The position numbers and the translations under genes were made by a program. A stretch of 64,000 bases of DNA from Methanoregula boonei 6A8 (GTDB lineage Archaea > Halobacteriota > Methanomicrobia > Methanomicrobiales > Methanospirillaceae). The stretch covers positions 1,736,001-1,800,000 of the forward strand of contig NC_009712.1 in assembly GCF_000017625.1 (NCBI RefSeq), written 5' to 3'. Of this stretch, positions 25,575 through 35,310 are shown in pieces; position 1 is the first letter of the stretch, and every line of letters begins with the position of its first letter. The notes under the pieces were generated by a model that did no database searches, was not told the DNA's origin, and saw nothing but the letters and a program-made list of their open reading frames with translations.

Positions 25575-26747
25575 TTATTCCTGCGGTTTTTTTGCCGGAT
25601 CTTTTCTTACCGGCTCCCTGATGCTGAATGTCCCAAGGATATCCAGGGAAATCTTTGTCCCAAGGGTGGGCTGGAGCGATTCGATCCAGAGGAAAAATCC
25701 CACCCGGGACGGGGTCGGCCGCTCGAACCGGAAGTGACCTTCCTTTGTCTGCACCATCTTGAAATACTCTTTTTTCTCCCGGGACCTGAGGTAGATGATC
25801 AGCTCAAAACCGGGAAGATCGGTTGCGATGATCGCTTTGGAAAAGTACCGGAAGAATTCACCCCATTCCACGCGCCGGCCCCGGACCACAAGGCCGTACT
25901 GCTCGCAGACCGCCTTGATCGCACGGGGGTAGAGTGCCCCATAGAGGATCTTTTTGACCAGTGCTTCGGATCCGGTGGACGGCGACAAGTCTTTTTTTGC
26001 CCGGCCCCGGCCGATCTCAGAGAAGATCCGGTTCCGGAACCCGTCGTGGAAAACCCGGTAATCAATCGGGTGTTTGAGAGGGATGTCGGTAGCCTGTACC
26101 AGCTTGGGGTGGTCGGCCGGTTTCGTGTACAGGATCCGGGGACGGTAATGTTTTACGAGCGCCTTAATCTCTTCGCAGGAGCTGGTGTGGATGATCGCGT
26201 TGTCCGGATCCTTTGCCAGGCGTTTTACCACGGAATAATTGGAGATGTCAAAGGAAGACACAAGAATGAACGGGACGTGCTCCTGGCCGTAAAGGTACCC
26301 GAGCAGCCGCTTTTTAAACGCGATCTCGACTTCAAACTCCTTGAGATCGGCCGGGGAGGTGACCACCTCCCCGAATGCAACCCGATCCTGCGCATCCACT
26401 AAAAGGAGGTCAAACTCCGCGAGATCCTGGCCGTTGCCCCGGAACGTGATATCCCCGTACCGGGAGTAGAATATCCCGTTCTGGCCGAGCCGTGCAACTG
26501 CACCAGCCCGCGGGGCATCGGCACCTTTGCGTGCGAGGTACTTAATCTGAGAAGATTTTTGCGAGATCTCCAAAAACATCTCGTACACGATAGCCTCAAA
26601 CCAGCGGCCTTCGGCAGTCCGCATTGGTTCGATATCCGGGGAGAAAAGTTTTTTGCGCTCGGCAGTGTTCATGTGCCGTGTAGCATTAAGGGCAATGGCA
26701 GCCGTGGGTTTGAAATTTTTAAAATTGGAGTTCAGCCACGGGATCAT
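25575..26747 (-). CDS. unknown protein with a possible PD-(D/E)XK nuclease-like core
   Basis: A 390-residue protein of unknown function, soluble and basic. Residues ~110-150 (AEFDLLLVDAQDRVAFGEVV, then an EVEIAFKKRLLGYL helix) resemble the core strand-turn-strand of restriction-endonuclease-like folds, with Asp and Glu placed as in the D...ExK pattern, but the lysine is not where it should be. The following LVSSFDISNY segment would be the next strand. The match is by eye only. It stands alone, converging on the DUF1624 gene. Confidence 0.55.
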   Translation of the reverse strand: MIPWLNSNFKNFKPTAAIALNATRHMNTAERKKLFSPDIEPMRTAEGRWFEAIVYEMFLEISQKSSQIKYLARKGADAPRAGAVARLGQNGIFYSRYGDITFRGNGQDLAEFDLLLVDAQDRVAFGEVVTSPADLKEFEVEIAFKKRLLGYLYGQEHVPFILVSSFDISNYSVVKRLAKDPDNAIIHTSSCEEIKALVKHYRPRILYTKPADHPKLVQATDIPLKHPIDYRVFHDGFRNRIFSEIGRGRAKKDLSPSTGSEALVKKILYGALYPRAIKAVCEQYGLVVRGRRVEWGEFFRYFSKAIIATDLPGFELIIYLRSREKKEYFKMVQTKEGHFRFERPTPSRVGFFLWIESLQPTLGTKISLDILGTFSIREPVRKDPAKKPQE

Positions 26748-27069
26748 GATGGAATATGATACATTTCTACGGGAAGGCTAAATAATAATCTGCAAAAAGG
26801 CAGGTCCTTTGACCAGGGGCCGGACCCGGGGCCGAACATGCAATAAGATCGCGCCCTGTCTTCCTGTGCATCCGGCTGGCATGCGCAGGGAAGCAGGAGG
26901 ATAATTGTTCCCGGAATAAATCGGAAAAAAAACGGCTGTCCCTGGCAGGGACAATCCGGCCACGGTGCCTTAACGTGAGGAAAAAGCAGGGATGAGATGC
27001 CCTGCCTTTCCTGGCCCCGCACTTTTGTGCGTAGCACACTCCTGACGGTACACGTTTTTGTGGTCGTTT
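26748..27069. other. 322-base non-coding stretch
   Basis: Between glnK (ending at 27070) and the unknown gene at 25575-26747, whose start faces it. It contains GCAGGG...CCCTGC inverted repeats near 26985-27005 and several short overlapping frames without recognisable products. I see no RNA gene or well-formed operator. Confidence 0.5.
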
Positions 27070-27417
<348 letters not shown>

Positions 27418-28626
27418 TCAGGCCCGCTCCCCGTGCTGGGAGATGTCGAGCCCGACATATTCCTCTTCCTCGGTCACGCGCAGGCCAATCGTTTTGTCCA
27501 CGATGACTGCAAGGATGTACGTGACCACGAACGCATAGATCACGGCCGAGCCGGCCCCAACGATCTGGGCAACGAACTGGTGGACGTTACCCTCGATAAG
27601 ACCCGAGGCACCGTTCACTGCTGCGGATGCAAAGATACCTGTTGCAATAGCACCCCACAGGCCGCCCATACCGTGGACTGCCCACGCGTCGAGACTCTCA
27701 TCAACACCTTTGCTCTGCCTCCAGAGCATGATGAAGTAGCACATCACGCCTGCGACCGCACCGATTGCGATCGATGCCATCGGCGTAACGTAACCGGCAG
27801 CGGGAGTGATCGCGACAAGGCCTGCTACGGCACCCGAGATAAACCCGAGAGAACTGGGCTTGCCGCCATGGAACCACGATACAAGCAGCCATGCCATTGC
27901 AGCAACTGCAGTTGCGGTGTTGGTGGTCACAAAGGCGTTGACCGCAAGACCGTTTGCGGCAACTGCACTGCCCGCGTTAAACCCAAACCAGCCAAACCAC
28001 AGGAGCACGGCACCGAGGATTGACCACGGAATATTGGCCGGTTCCATTGCATACTTTCCATATCCCACCCGTTTACCGATCACAAGTGCCAGGGCAAGTG
28101 CGGCAAAACCCGAGCTGATGTGCACGACCGTGCCGCCCGCGAAATCGATTGAACCGAACTGTGAGGTCCAGCCACCGCCCCACACCCAGTGGGCGAGCGG
28201 GTCATAGACAATCGTTGTCCAGATCAGGGCAAAGATCAGGTACGAGCTGAACTTGATACGCTCGGCAAACCCGGACGTGACAATCGCCATCGTAACCGTG
28301 GCAAACACGAGCTGGAATACCATGTACAGCATTCCCGGTACGAGCGTACTGTACGGGCCGGGGTCGGTCATGCTTACGCCGTTTAAGCCTAAGTTGCTCA
28401 GGTTTCCGATAAACCCGCCGACATCAGGGCCAAACGCAAGCGAGTACCCGAAGAGTACCCACTGGATGCTCACGAGGGCAAATGCCACAAACGAGAGCGT
28501 GATCATGTCGATGAAGTTTTTCTTGCGGACAAGACCGCCATAAAAGAACCCGACTCCCGGCGTCATGATCATGACGAGCGCCGTGGAGGCAAGCACCCAT
28601 GCAATTGCTCCAGAATCCAAAGCCAT
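27418..28626 (-). CDS. amt: ammonium transporter Amt (glnK-linked)
   Basis: A 402-residue Amt/Rh channel with eleven membrane segments. Conserved stretches include [17 protein letters not shown] near the N-terminus, [20 protein letters not shown] in the pore, and [15 protein letters not shown] with the second pore histidine. It conducts ammonium into the cell. ATG 28626 has an AGGTGA site five bases upstream. A TATA box and a perfect GGAA-N6-TTCC operator about 220 bases upstream point to nitrogen control. It is followed by glnK. Confidence 0.95.
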   Translation of the reverse strand: MALDSGAIAWVLASTALVMIMTPGVGFFYGGLVRKKNFIDMITLSFVAFALVSIQWVLFGYSLAFGPDVGGFIGNLSNLGLNGVSMTDPGPYSTLVPGMLYMVFQLVFATVTMAIVTSGFAERIKFSSYLIFALIWTTIVYDPLAHWVWGGGWTSQFGSIDFAGGTVVHISSGFAALALALVIGKRVGYGKYAMEPANIPWSILGAVLLWFGWFGFNAGSAVAANGLAVNAFVTTNTATAVAAMAWLLVSWFHGGKPSSLGFISGAVAGLVAITPAAGYVTPMASIAIGAVAGVMCYFIMLWRQSKGVDESLDAWAVHGMGGLWGAIATGIFASAAVNGASGLIEGNVHQFVAQIVGAGSAVIYAFVVTYILAVIVDKTIGLRVTEEEEYVGLDISQHGERA

Positions 28627-29043
28627 GTAGTTCACCTGGTATCATGAATCAGATTTCTGCCAGCTACGCGAACCGGATAATTTTCCGGTTGCACAAGCCG
28701 GCAGCGGATCTCTTCCCGTGCATGGCACCCCGGCCAAATGCCGGCGACATACTCCGGGAAGAAAGTCCGGTGTCACCCATACCATTTGATACCTGCACCA
28801 GCGGGAAAGAGTCCATGTTGAAATGCTCACTAAGATTGTAGGAAGGAAGTTCTATTCCTATACATATAAATGTTTTGATTTTGTGCTCTCGATACCCGAG
28901 GTCCGCAATATACCCATGGAAGTCACTATATTACAGACAATCGTCCAGGATCCTGAAAAGGCCCGTTTACATCGGGGGCGGAATACCCGGAATGTAAATA
29001 GCGCAACAGTGAGGTTGCATCAGCCAGATTATAAAAAAAAAAG
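28627..29043 (-). other. amt promoter and ~215-base leader
   Basis: The minus-strand promoter at 28862-28871 would start RNA near 28841, leaving a leader of about 215 bases before amt. In it, AACCGGA-TAATTT-TCCGGTT (28671-28690) is a perfect 7-base stem. No other gene is convincing. The stretch from 28872 to 29043 towards the second amt gene shows nothing clear. Confidence 0.4.
28845..28871 (-). promoter_or_regulatory. amt promoter with NrpR-type operator
   Basis: On the minus strand the TATA box ATTTATATGT (28862-28871) is followed by GGAA-TAGAAC-TTCC (28858-28845). GGAA-N6-TTCC is the established operator of the methanogen nitrogen repressor NrpR, and its position between TATA and the expected start of transcription suits repression. 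The nrpR gene itself is not in the window. Confidence 0.7.
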
Positions 29044-30243
29044 TTATGCCCGTTCGCCGTGATGGCAGATATCGAGCCCTACATATTCCTCGTCCGGGGT
29101 GACTCGCAGACCAATGACCCGGTCAAGGATCCACGCGATAACAAAGGTCATGACAAATGCGTACGCCACTGCTGCCAAGGCGCCGATCGTGTTTGCCACC
29201 AGCTGGTGGGTATTACCTTCAAAAAACCCGGAAAAGCCGGCCACGGCTGCAGCAGCAAAGAGACCGGTGGCAAGCGTCCCCCAGACCCCGCCCATGCCAT
29301 GAATCGCCCATGCATCCAGGCTCTCATCAAGCTGCCTGCTGATCCGTAAAAGCATCATGCCAAAGCAGAGCACGCCGGCTACGGCACCAATAAGGACAGC
29401 TACAAGAGGGGTCACAAAGCCGGCTGCAGGAGTGATTGCCACCATCCCGGCAATGGCCCCGCTTACCATGCCCAGTGAACTGGGCTTGCCCTTGTACCAG
29501 CTGGCAAACATCCACGCGAGGGCACCTGCAGCAGCCGCGGTGTTCGTGTTCACAAAAGCCGTAACCGCACTCGCATTCACCGCAAGGGCACTCCCGGCAT
29601 TAAACCCGAACCACCCAAACCAGAGCAGGGCCGCACCCAGGAGAGCTATTGGGATATTGTGCGGTTCTAGCGAGTATTCGCCAAAGCCGGCCCGTTTCCC
29701 TATTACCATCGCCAGAGCAAGGGCCGCAAAACCTGAGCAGATCTCAACGACTGTCCCGCCGGCAAAATCAATAAGGCCCATCTGCTGGGCCCAGCCGCCT
29801 CCCCATGCCCAGTGTGCGATCGGGCAGTATACGATGGTCAGCCAGATCAGGGAAAATACGATAAACGACGTCAGTTTGACCCGTTCGGCAACCGCGGAAG
29901 TCACGATGGTAAGCGTGACCGAGGCAAAGAAGAGCTGGAATACCATGTACACCAGCGGCGGGTAGGCCGCAACGCCGGTGGCGGTGGCGCTCACGCCGGA
30001 AAGCCCCAGGTACTGGAGGTTGCCGATAAATCCCCCCACATCAGGGCCAAACGCAAGCGAGTACCCATAGAGGATCCACTGGATACTGGTAAGGGAAAGC
30101 ACCAGGAACGAGAGGGCAATCATCGAGATGAAGTTCTTTTTGCGTACAAGTCCGCCATAGAAAAACCCGACGCCCGGGGTCATGAGCATGACCAGCAGCG
30201 CCGAGACCATGAGCCAGGTGGTAACACCGGTATCAAGAGCCAT
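29044..30243 (-). CDS. amt: second ammonium transporter Amt
   Basis: A 399-residue Amt channel closely similar along its length to the upstream-numbered paralogue (MALDTGVTTW start, [46 protein letters not shown]). The pore His pair region is retained. Unlike the other copy it has no glnK beside it and I see no GGAA-N6-TTCC site before it. ATG 30243 has a GGAG site ten bases upstream. Residue VVEICSG replaces VVHISSG at the end of the DFAGG segment. Confidence 0.93.
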   Translation of the reverse strand: MALDTGVTTWLMVSALLVMLMTPGVGFFYGGLVRKKNFISMIALSFLVLSLTSIQWILYGYSLAFGPDVGGFIGNLQYLGLSGVSATATGVAAYPPLVYMVFQLFFASVTLTIVTSAVAERVKLTSFIVFSLIWLTIVYCPIAHWAWGGGWAQQMGLIDFAGGTVVEICSGFAALALAMVIGKRAGFGEYSLEPHNIPIALLGAALLWFGWFGFNAGSALAVNASAVTAFVNTNTAAAAGALAWMFASWYKGKPSSLGMVSGAIAGMVAITPAAGFVTPLVAVLIGAVAGVLCFGMMLLRISRQLDESLDAWAIHGMGGVWGTLATGLFAAAAVAGFSGFFEGNTHQLVANTIGALAAVAYAFVMTFVIAWILDRVIGLRVTPDEEYVGLDICHHGERA

Positions 30244-30501
30244 ATCTTTTTCTCCTGTAACTTTTAGTGGGGTGGCCCGTGTCTGGATCCTGCGGGGAAA
30301 AACCGGGGGCCTGCAAGGAACAGGTTTATGCACACGTCAGCGTGCGAAGTACGTACCTGTACAGCATGCGGCAGGGTGCCCCGGCCGTTTTATCCCTCTT
30401 TCCCGGATCCTGAACGGGCGACGGGCAGTTACCGGATAAAAAGTCCAGCCTGTCCCGATATGCGGGAAAAATTTTGGGAGATTATGGAGTTTTTTTAAAG
30501 A

Positions 30502-31827
30502 TTAGTAGGTAGCGAGGTACCGGTCCAGTTCCCACGGGTGAACCGCGAGACGGAACGCATCGGTCTCTGCCTCTGCAATAGTAGCAAGGGTCTCAAGGAT
30601 GTGCGGGCCGAGCGCTTCGCAGATGACCTTGTCCTTGACAAGTTCTGCCTGGGACTCCGCAAGGCTGCCGGGCAGCATATCGATCTTCATCTTCTTTCTC
30701 TCTTTTGCGGAAAGATGGTAGATGTTGGTGTTGGTAGGGTCTGGCGGCATAATCTTGTTTTTGATACCGTCAAGACCAGCAGCGAGCAGGCAGGCAAACG
30801 TGAGATACGGGTTGCACATCGGGTCCGGGCTCCGGAACTCCGCACGGGTGCTGTTGCCGCGGGCGGCCGGAATACGGATCTGGGCCGAGCGGTTGGTGGT
30901 GCTCCACGAGATATAGCAGGGTGCCTCGTAACCGGGGACAAGCCGCTTGTAGGAGTTGATCGTCGGGTTTGCAACCCGGGTGATGGCCTTTGCATGCTTT
31001 AAGAGACCGCCAATGTAGTAGAGAGCGGTATCGGAGAGGCCGTCTTTTGCATTTGCATCATAAAATGCATTCTTGCCGTTCTTTGCAAGCGAGCCGTGGG
31101 TGTGCATGCCGCTGCCGTTGATTCCGGCGATCGGCTTTGCCATGAAGGATGCGTGCAGGCCATGCCTGAGCGCGATTGCCTTTGCCGCAAACTTATACGT
31201 CATCACCCGGTCCGCGGTGGTCAGGGCATCGGCGTACTTAAAGTCGATCTCGTGCTGGCTTGCCGCAACTTCGTGGTGGGACATCTCGATCTCAAGACCC
31301 ATGCTTTTCAGGGAGAGGACAATTTCCCTGCGGACGTCTTCTGCCTTGTCCATAGGAGCAAGATCAAAGTAGCATCCCTGGTCGGCAAACTGGGTGGTCG
31401 GCTTCCCGTCAACAAGATTGAAGAGGAAAAACTCGAGTTCGGGACCGGTGTTGTAGGTGTAACCCATCTTTGCCGCATCTGCCAGGACCTTCTTGAGCAC
31501 GTAGCGGGGGTCGCCTTCAAAGGGTTTGTTCCCGTAGGTGTACACATCGCACATGAACCGGGCAACCTTTCCTTCCTGGGGCCTCCATGGCAGGAGCGCG
31601 TACGAGGCAGGGTCGGCCTTTAAAAGCATATCAGATTCCTCGATCCGGGTGAAACCCTCGATAGAGGATCCGTCAAACCAGGTCCCGTCGGTCAGGGACT
31701 TTTCTGCCTGGGCAACCGGGATTGCGGCATTCTTGGGCATGCCGGGTACATCGGTGAACTGGAGCCGGATGAACTGTACGTCGTCCGCTTCAATCTTTTT
31801 GAGCAGTTTGGTAACATCCGCAGACAT
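30502..31827 (-). CDS. glnA: glutamine synthetase type I
   Basis: A 441-residue archaeal GlnA. It makes glutamine from glutamate, ammonium and ATP. Visible elements are the N-terminal latch VTKLLKKIEADDVQFIRLQF, WFDGSSIEGF (Asp50-loop type), the metal-binding MSHHEVAASQHEIDFKY, GSGMHTHGSL, and NRSAQIRIP. The shorter length is of the alpha type without the adenylylation loop. A TATA-like AAATATAAAT lies about 30 bases before the ATG. The glutamate synthase operon is divergent from it. Confidence 0.95.
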   Translation of the reverse strand: MSADVTKLLKKIEADDVQFIRLQFTDVPGMPKNAAIPVAQAEKSLTDGTWFDGSSIEGFTRIEESDMLLKADPASYALLPWRPQEGKVARFMCDVYTYGNKPFEGDPRYVLKKVLADAAKMGYTYNTGPELEFFLFNLVDGKPTTQFADQGCYFDLAPMDKAEDVRREIVLSLKSMGLEIEMSHHEVAASQHEIDFKYADALTTADRVMTYKFAAKAIALRHGLHASFMAKPIAGINGSGMHTHGSLAKNGKNAFYDANAKDGLSDTALYYIGGLLKHAKAITRVANPTINSYKRLVPGYEAPCYISWSTTNRSAQIRIPAARGNSTRAEFRSPDPMCNPYLTFACLLAAGLDGIKNKIMPPDPTNTNIYHLSAKERKKMKIDMLPGSLAESQAELVKDKVICEALGPHILETLATIAEAETDAFRLAVHPWELDRYLATY

Positions 31828-31932
31828 AACGGCAATAATTTTCCTACCAATTACATTTATATTTTCTTAACTTATTTCATGGGAGAATGGTTACATTCAA
31901 TTCTGGGAACGTACCAATACTATACGTTTCAA

Positions 31933-31948
31933 TTTCCCGGCAGGGAAA
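31933..31948. promoter_or_regulatory. palindrome in the glnA / glutamate synthase divergent promoter
   Basis: TTTCCC-GGCA-GGGAAA at 31933-31948 is a perfect 6-4-6 inverted repeat in the 170-base gap. It reads TTCC-N6-GGAA, the reverse order of the NrpR consensus, so it is not a standard NrpR site. A shared operator is possible. Confidence 0.35.
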
Positions 31949-31997
31949 GTACGGCCGGGGATAATAGAAGAACCAGACATCCCGATTGTGATTGAAA

Positions 31998-33047
31998 ATG
32001 TGTGGAATTATCGGTGTTATCGACAAACGCCGCCGGCCCATGGACGGCAGTAAGATACGGGAATCGCTTGCCCAGATGGACGAGCGGGGAAACGGGGAAG
32101 GCGCCGGTTACGCGGCCTACGGCATTTACCCTGACTACAAGGATGCCTACGCCCTCCATGTCTTCTTTGACAATGTAAAGGAGAACAAACCGGCCCTGGT
32201 AAAAGAGCTCGAATCATGGGGTACGATAGTCCATGATGAACCCATTCCCACTTTCGAGGCCGGGATAAAGAAAGTCCACACTCCCTGGCGTTTTTTTTTC
32301 AAGCCTGACATCAGCCGTGCACAGGAACCCGGAGAGACCGCAGATGAAATTGTCATGCAGCTGGTCATGCGTGTCAACACCGCACGCAGGGGTACGCTTA
32401 TCTTCTCATCGGGAAAGAACATGGGCGTCTTCAAGGCTTCGGGATGGCCTGAACAAGTTGCCGACCTGTACCGGATCCAGGACTACCAGGGATATCTCTG
32501 GATCGCCCACAACCGCTACCCCACAAATACTGCCGGCTGGTGGGGCGGGGCACACCCGTTTAACCTGCTTGACTGGAGCGTTGTCCACAACGGGGAGATC
32601 ACTTCGTACGGCACCAACCAGCGCTATATCGAGAGCTACGGGTACAGGTGCACGATGTACACCGACACCGAAGTTGTTGCTTACCTCGTCGATCTCCTGG
32701 TGCGAAAGCACGGGCTTTCCGAGAAACTGGCGGTCAAAGCCCTTGCCCCGCCGTTCTGGGACGAGATCGATGTGATGCCGGCAAAGGAGCAGGAACTCAA
32801 CCGGGCACTCCGGCTCACGTACGGTCCGGCGCTCATGAACGGACCGTTTGCGATCTGTGTTGCCACTCCTGACATGCTCCTGGGTTTTACCGACCGGATC
32901 AAGCTCCGCCCGCTTGTTACCGGTGAACATGGCGATCGGCTCTTCATCTCCAGCGAAGAGGCCGCCATCCGGCGCATCGAACCGGAGATTGCTGACGTGA
33001 GTATGCCCAAGGCCGGCGAACCTGTGATCGGGAGGGTCATCGCATGA
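31998..33047 (+). CDS. glutamate synthase class II glutamine amidotransferase subunit
   Basis: A 349-residue Ntn-type amidotransferase. After Met removal Cys2 of MCGIIGVID would be the nucleophile. HNRYPTNTAGWWGGAHPF, VVHNGEI and YTDTEVVAYL are the class II signature segments. It releases ammonia from glutamine for transfer to 2-oxoglutarate. In archaea this domain is a separate protein, as here. Its stop overlaps the next start as ATGA. Confidence 0.9.
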   Translation: MCGIIGVIDKRRRPMDGSKIRESLAQMDERGNGEGAGYAAYGIYPDYKDAYALHVFFDNVKENKPALVKELESWGTIVHDEPIPTFEAGIKKVHTPWRFFFKPDISRAQEPGETADEIVMQLVMRVNTARRGTLIFSSGKNMGVFKASGWPEQVADLYRIQDYQGYLWIAHNRYPTNTAGWWGGAHPFNLLDWSVVHNGEITSYGTNQRYIESYGYRCTMYTDTEVVAYLVDLLVRKHGLSEKLAVKALAPPFWDEIDVMPAKEQELNRALRLTYGPALMNGPFAICVATPDMLLGFTDRIKLRPLVTGEHGDRLFISSEEAAIRRIEPEIADVSMPKAGEPVIGRVIA

Positions 33048-34555
33048 GTATCGGGAGCATCCCGCTCAGGTTCAAGGTAGAGCTTGACACCGGGCAGTGC
33101 ATGAACTGCGGGCGCTGCATCGAGAACTGCTCGTACGGCGTGTACCGCCGGGAGGGCGACCGGATCGTGGTCAACTCGCGCAACTGCGTTGCCTGTCATC
33201 GCTGTACCGCATTCTGTCCCCGTGATGCGATCAGCATCTACGAGAAGCCCACGGACTACCGGAGCCACCCGGTCTGGACCCGCGAGGTCAGGGAGGCAGT
33301 CTTCAACCAGGCAAAAACGGGAAAGATCATCGTTGCCGGTATGGGCAACGTGCTTCCCTATCCTATGATTTTTGACCGGCTCCTGCTCGATGCCTGCCAG
33401 GTCACCAACCCCTCCATCGACCCGCTCCGCGAGCCCATGGAGCTGCGCACCTATATTGGGAAAAAGCCCGCTGCCCTCTCCGTAAAAGAGCACCCAAACG
33501 GCGACACGGATCTCCTTACCACGCTCGCGCCGAACCTCAAGCTCGAGACCCCGATCATGATCGGCCACATGAGTTATGGTGCGATCAGCCTGAACGCCCA
33601 GACCGCCCTTGCAAAAGCGGCAAAGAAGATGGGCACCTTCCTTGGCACCGGTGAGGGAGGATTACACGAGTCGCTCTACCCGTACCAGGACCACATGATC
33701 GTGCAGGTCGCGTCGGGCCGGTTCGGGGTTGACATCAACTACCTTGAACGGGGAGCGGCAATCGAGATCAAGATCGGCCAGGGCGCAAAGCCGGGTATAG
33801 GTGGGCACCTGCCGGGCGAAAAGGTCTGCGCAGATGTCTCCTGTACCCGGATGATCCCCGAAGGAAGCGACGCAATCAGCCCGGCACCGCACCATGACAT
33901 CTACAGTATCGAGGACCTAAAACAGCTCGTGCACAGCCTCAAAGAGGCAACCGAGTGGAAGAAGCCGGTCTTTGTCAAGATCGCAGCCGTGCACAACTCT
34001 GCCGCGATTGCAGCCGGCATTGCCCGCTCGGGCGCCGATGCCGTGGTCGTGGACGGGTTCCGCGGCGGGACGGGAGCTGCCCCCCGGGTCTTCCGTGACC
34101 ACGTAGGCATCCCGGTCGAGGCGGCAGTTGCAAGTGTCGATGAAAAACTTCGCAAACAGGGGATCCGCAATGAGGTCTCGATCATCGCAAGCGGAGGGAT
34201 CCGGCAGAGCGCGGATATCGCAAAGGTCATCTGCCTTGGGGCTGACGCAGTGTACATCGGCACCTCCGCACTCGTTGCGATGGGCTGCCGGGTCTGCGGT
34301 ACCTGCAACCGGGGAGTCTGCGCGTGGGGGATCGCGACCCAGAGGCCGGAGCTCACAAAAAGGCTTGACCCGGAGACAAACGCGGTGCAGGTTGCAAACC
34401 TGATCCACGCGTGGACCGACGAGATTGCAGAGCTGATGGGCGCAGCCGGCATCAACTCAATCGAGAGCCTGCGGGGCAACCGCGACCGGCTCCGGGGCTA
34501 CATGCTCGACGAAGGCCTGCTCAAAGTACTGGATGTAAAAACCGTGGGGGCGTAA
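33044..34555 (+). CDS. glutamate synthase FMN/Fe-S catalytic subunit
   Basis: A 503-residue protein. Two [4Fe-4S] ferredoxin motifs (Cys 19/22/25/29 and 48/51/54/58) precede the FMN-binding glutamate synthase barrel, with HMSYGAIS, GEGGLHES, GQGAKPGIGGHLPGEKV and FRGGTGAAP. A CRVCGTCNRGVCAWG region near 420 is the [3Fe-4S] site. It condenses 2-oxoglutarate with ammonia to glutamate. The amidotransferase, GXGXG and F420 subunits are encoded by its neighbours. Confidence 0.93.
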   Translation: MSIGSIPLRFKVELDTGQCMNCGRCIENCSYGVYRREGDRIVVNSRNCVACHRCTAFCPRDAISIYEKPTDYRSHPVWTREVREAVFNQAKTGKIIVAGMGNVLPYPMIFDRLLLDACQVTNPSIDPLREPMELRTYIGKKPAALSVKEHPNGDTDLLTTLAPNLKLETPIMIGHMSYGAISLNAQTALAKAAKKMGTFLGTGEGGLHESLYPYQDHMIVQVASGRFGVDINYLERGAAIEIKIGQGAKPGIGGHLPGEKVCADVSCTRMIPEGSDAISPAPHHDIYSIEDLKQLVHSLKEATEWKKPVFVKIAAVHNSAAIAAGIARSGADAVVVDGFRGGTGAAPRVFRDHVGIPVEAAVASVDEKLRKQGIRNEVSIIASGGIRQSADIAKVICLGADAVYIGTSALVAMGCRVCGTCNRGVCAWGIATQRPELTKRLDPETNAVQVANLIHAWTDEIAELMGAAGINSIESLRGNRDRLRGYMLDEGLLKVLDVKTVGA

Positions 34556-34560
34556 AACCG

Positions 34561-35304
34561 ATGGCAGCAGTACGCATTGATGCAAAGGACCTGCACTATA
34601 CGCCGCTCAACCAGCAGATACGAAAAGCGATCTGCGATGGCGCAAAGGAGATCGTAATCGACAATGTGCTCGGCCAGCGGTTTATCGGGGACGGCCTCAG
34701 GGGAAATGACGTAACCATAACCGTCAACGGTGTTCCCGGAGGAGACCTTGCGATGTTCATGAGCGGGCCGACCGTAATTGTCCACGGCAACGCCGACCAT
34801 GCGCCGGGCAACACGATGAACCAGGGCAAGGTGATCATCCACGGAAGTGCCGGCGATGCAACAGCACACTCCATGCGGGGCGGGAGGGTGTATGTCCGGG
34901 ACAATATCGGGTACCGGGGCGGTATCCACATGAAGCAGTACATGGAGAAACGCCCGATCCTTGTGGTCGGCGGCTCTGCCCGGGCGTTCCTTGGCGAGTA
35001 CATGGCCGGGGGCCTTCTCATTGTCCTTGGCCTTAACGGCCAGCCACCGGTTGCGGAACGGGGTGTAGGCAGCGGGATCCACGGCGGCGAGATCTATGTC
35101 CGCGGGAAAATAGACACAAAGTATCTCGGGGTTGGTGCAAAGCAGGAGCCGGCAACTCCCGATCAGATGGCGATCCTAAAGCCCATCATCGAGGACTTTG
35201 CAAAGGCATACGGGATCGATGCAGCACCCCTCGTTTCTGCATCCTATTCCCGGATCGCGGCAGTAAGCGCACGGCCGTTTGCAAGCAAGTATACACCGGA
35301 GTGA
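34561..35304 (+). CDS. glutamate synthase GXGXG (alpha-subunit C-terminal) protein
   Basis: A 247-residue right-handed beta-helix protein equivalent to the third domain of GltB. The repeating glycine pattern is visible in LGQRFIGDGLRGND, GNADHAPGNTMNQGKVIIHG, GRVYVRDNIGYRGGIHMK and GGEIYVRGKID. It is structural and helps to hold the ammonia channel and subunits together. It starts five bases after the catalytic subunit. Confidence 0.9.
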   Translation: MAAVRIDAKDLHYTPLNQQIRKAICDGAKEIVIDNVLGQRFIGDGLRGNDVTITVNGVPGGDLAMFMSGPTVIVHGNADHAPGNTMNQGKVIIHGSAGDATAHSMRGGRVYVRDNIGYRGGIHMKQYMEKRPILVVGGSARAFLGEYMAGGLLIVLGLNGQPPVAERGVGSGIHGGEIYVRGKIDTKYLGVGAKQEPATPDQMAILKPIIEDFAKAYGIDAAPLVSASYSRIAAVSARPFASKYTPE

Positions 35305-35310
35305 GAAGCG

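Noticed and set aside
26744-27039. Several overlapping 60-97 codon minus-strand frames
   Set aside because: They overlap each other in different frames with no homology or ribosome site; a GC-rich composition effect.
28642-28830. A 62-codon frame within the amt leader
   Set aside because: It starts a few bases after the predicted transcription start but has no ribosome site and unusual composition.
31933-31948. NrpR operator between glnA and glutamate synthase
   Set aside because: The half-sites are in the order TTCC-N6-GGAA, the opposite of the known GGAA-N6-TTCC.
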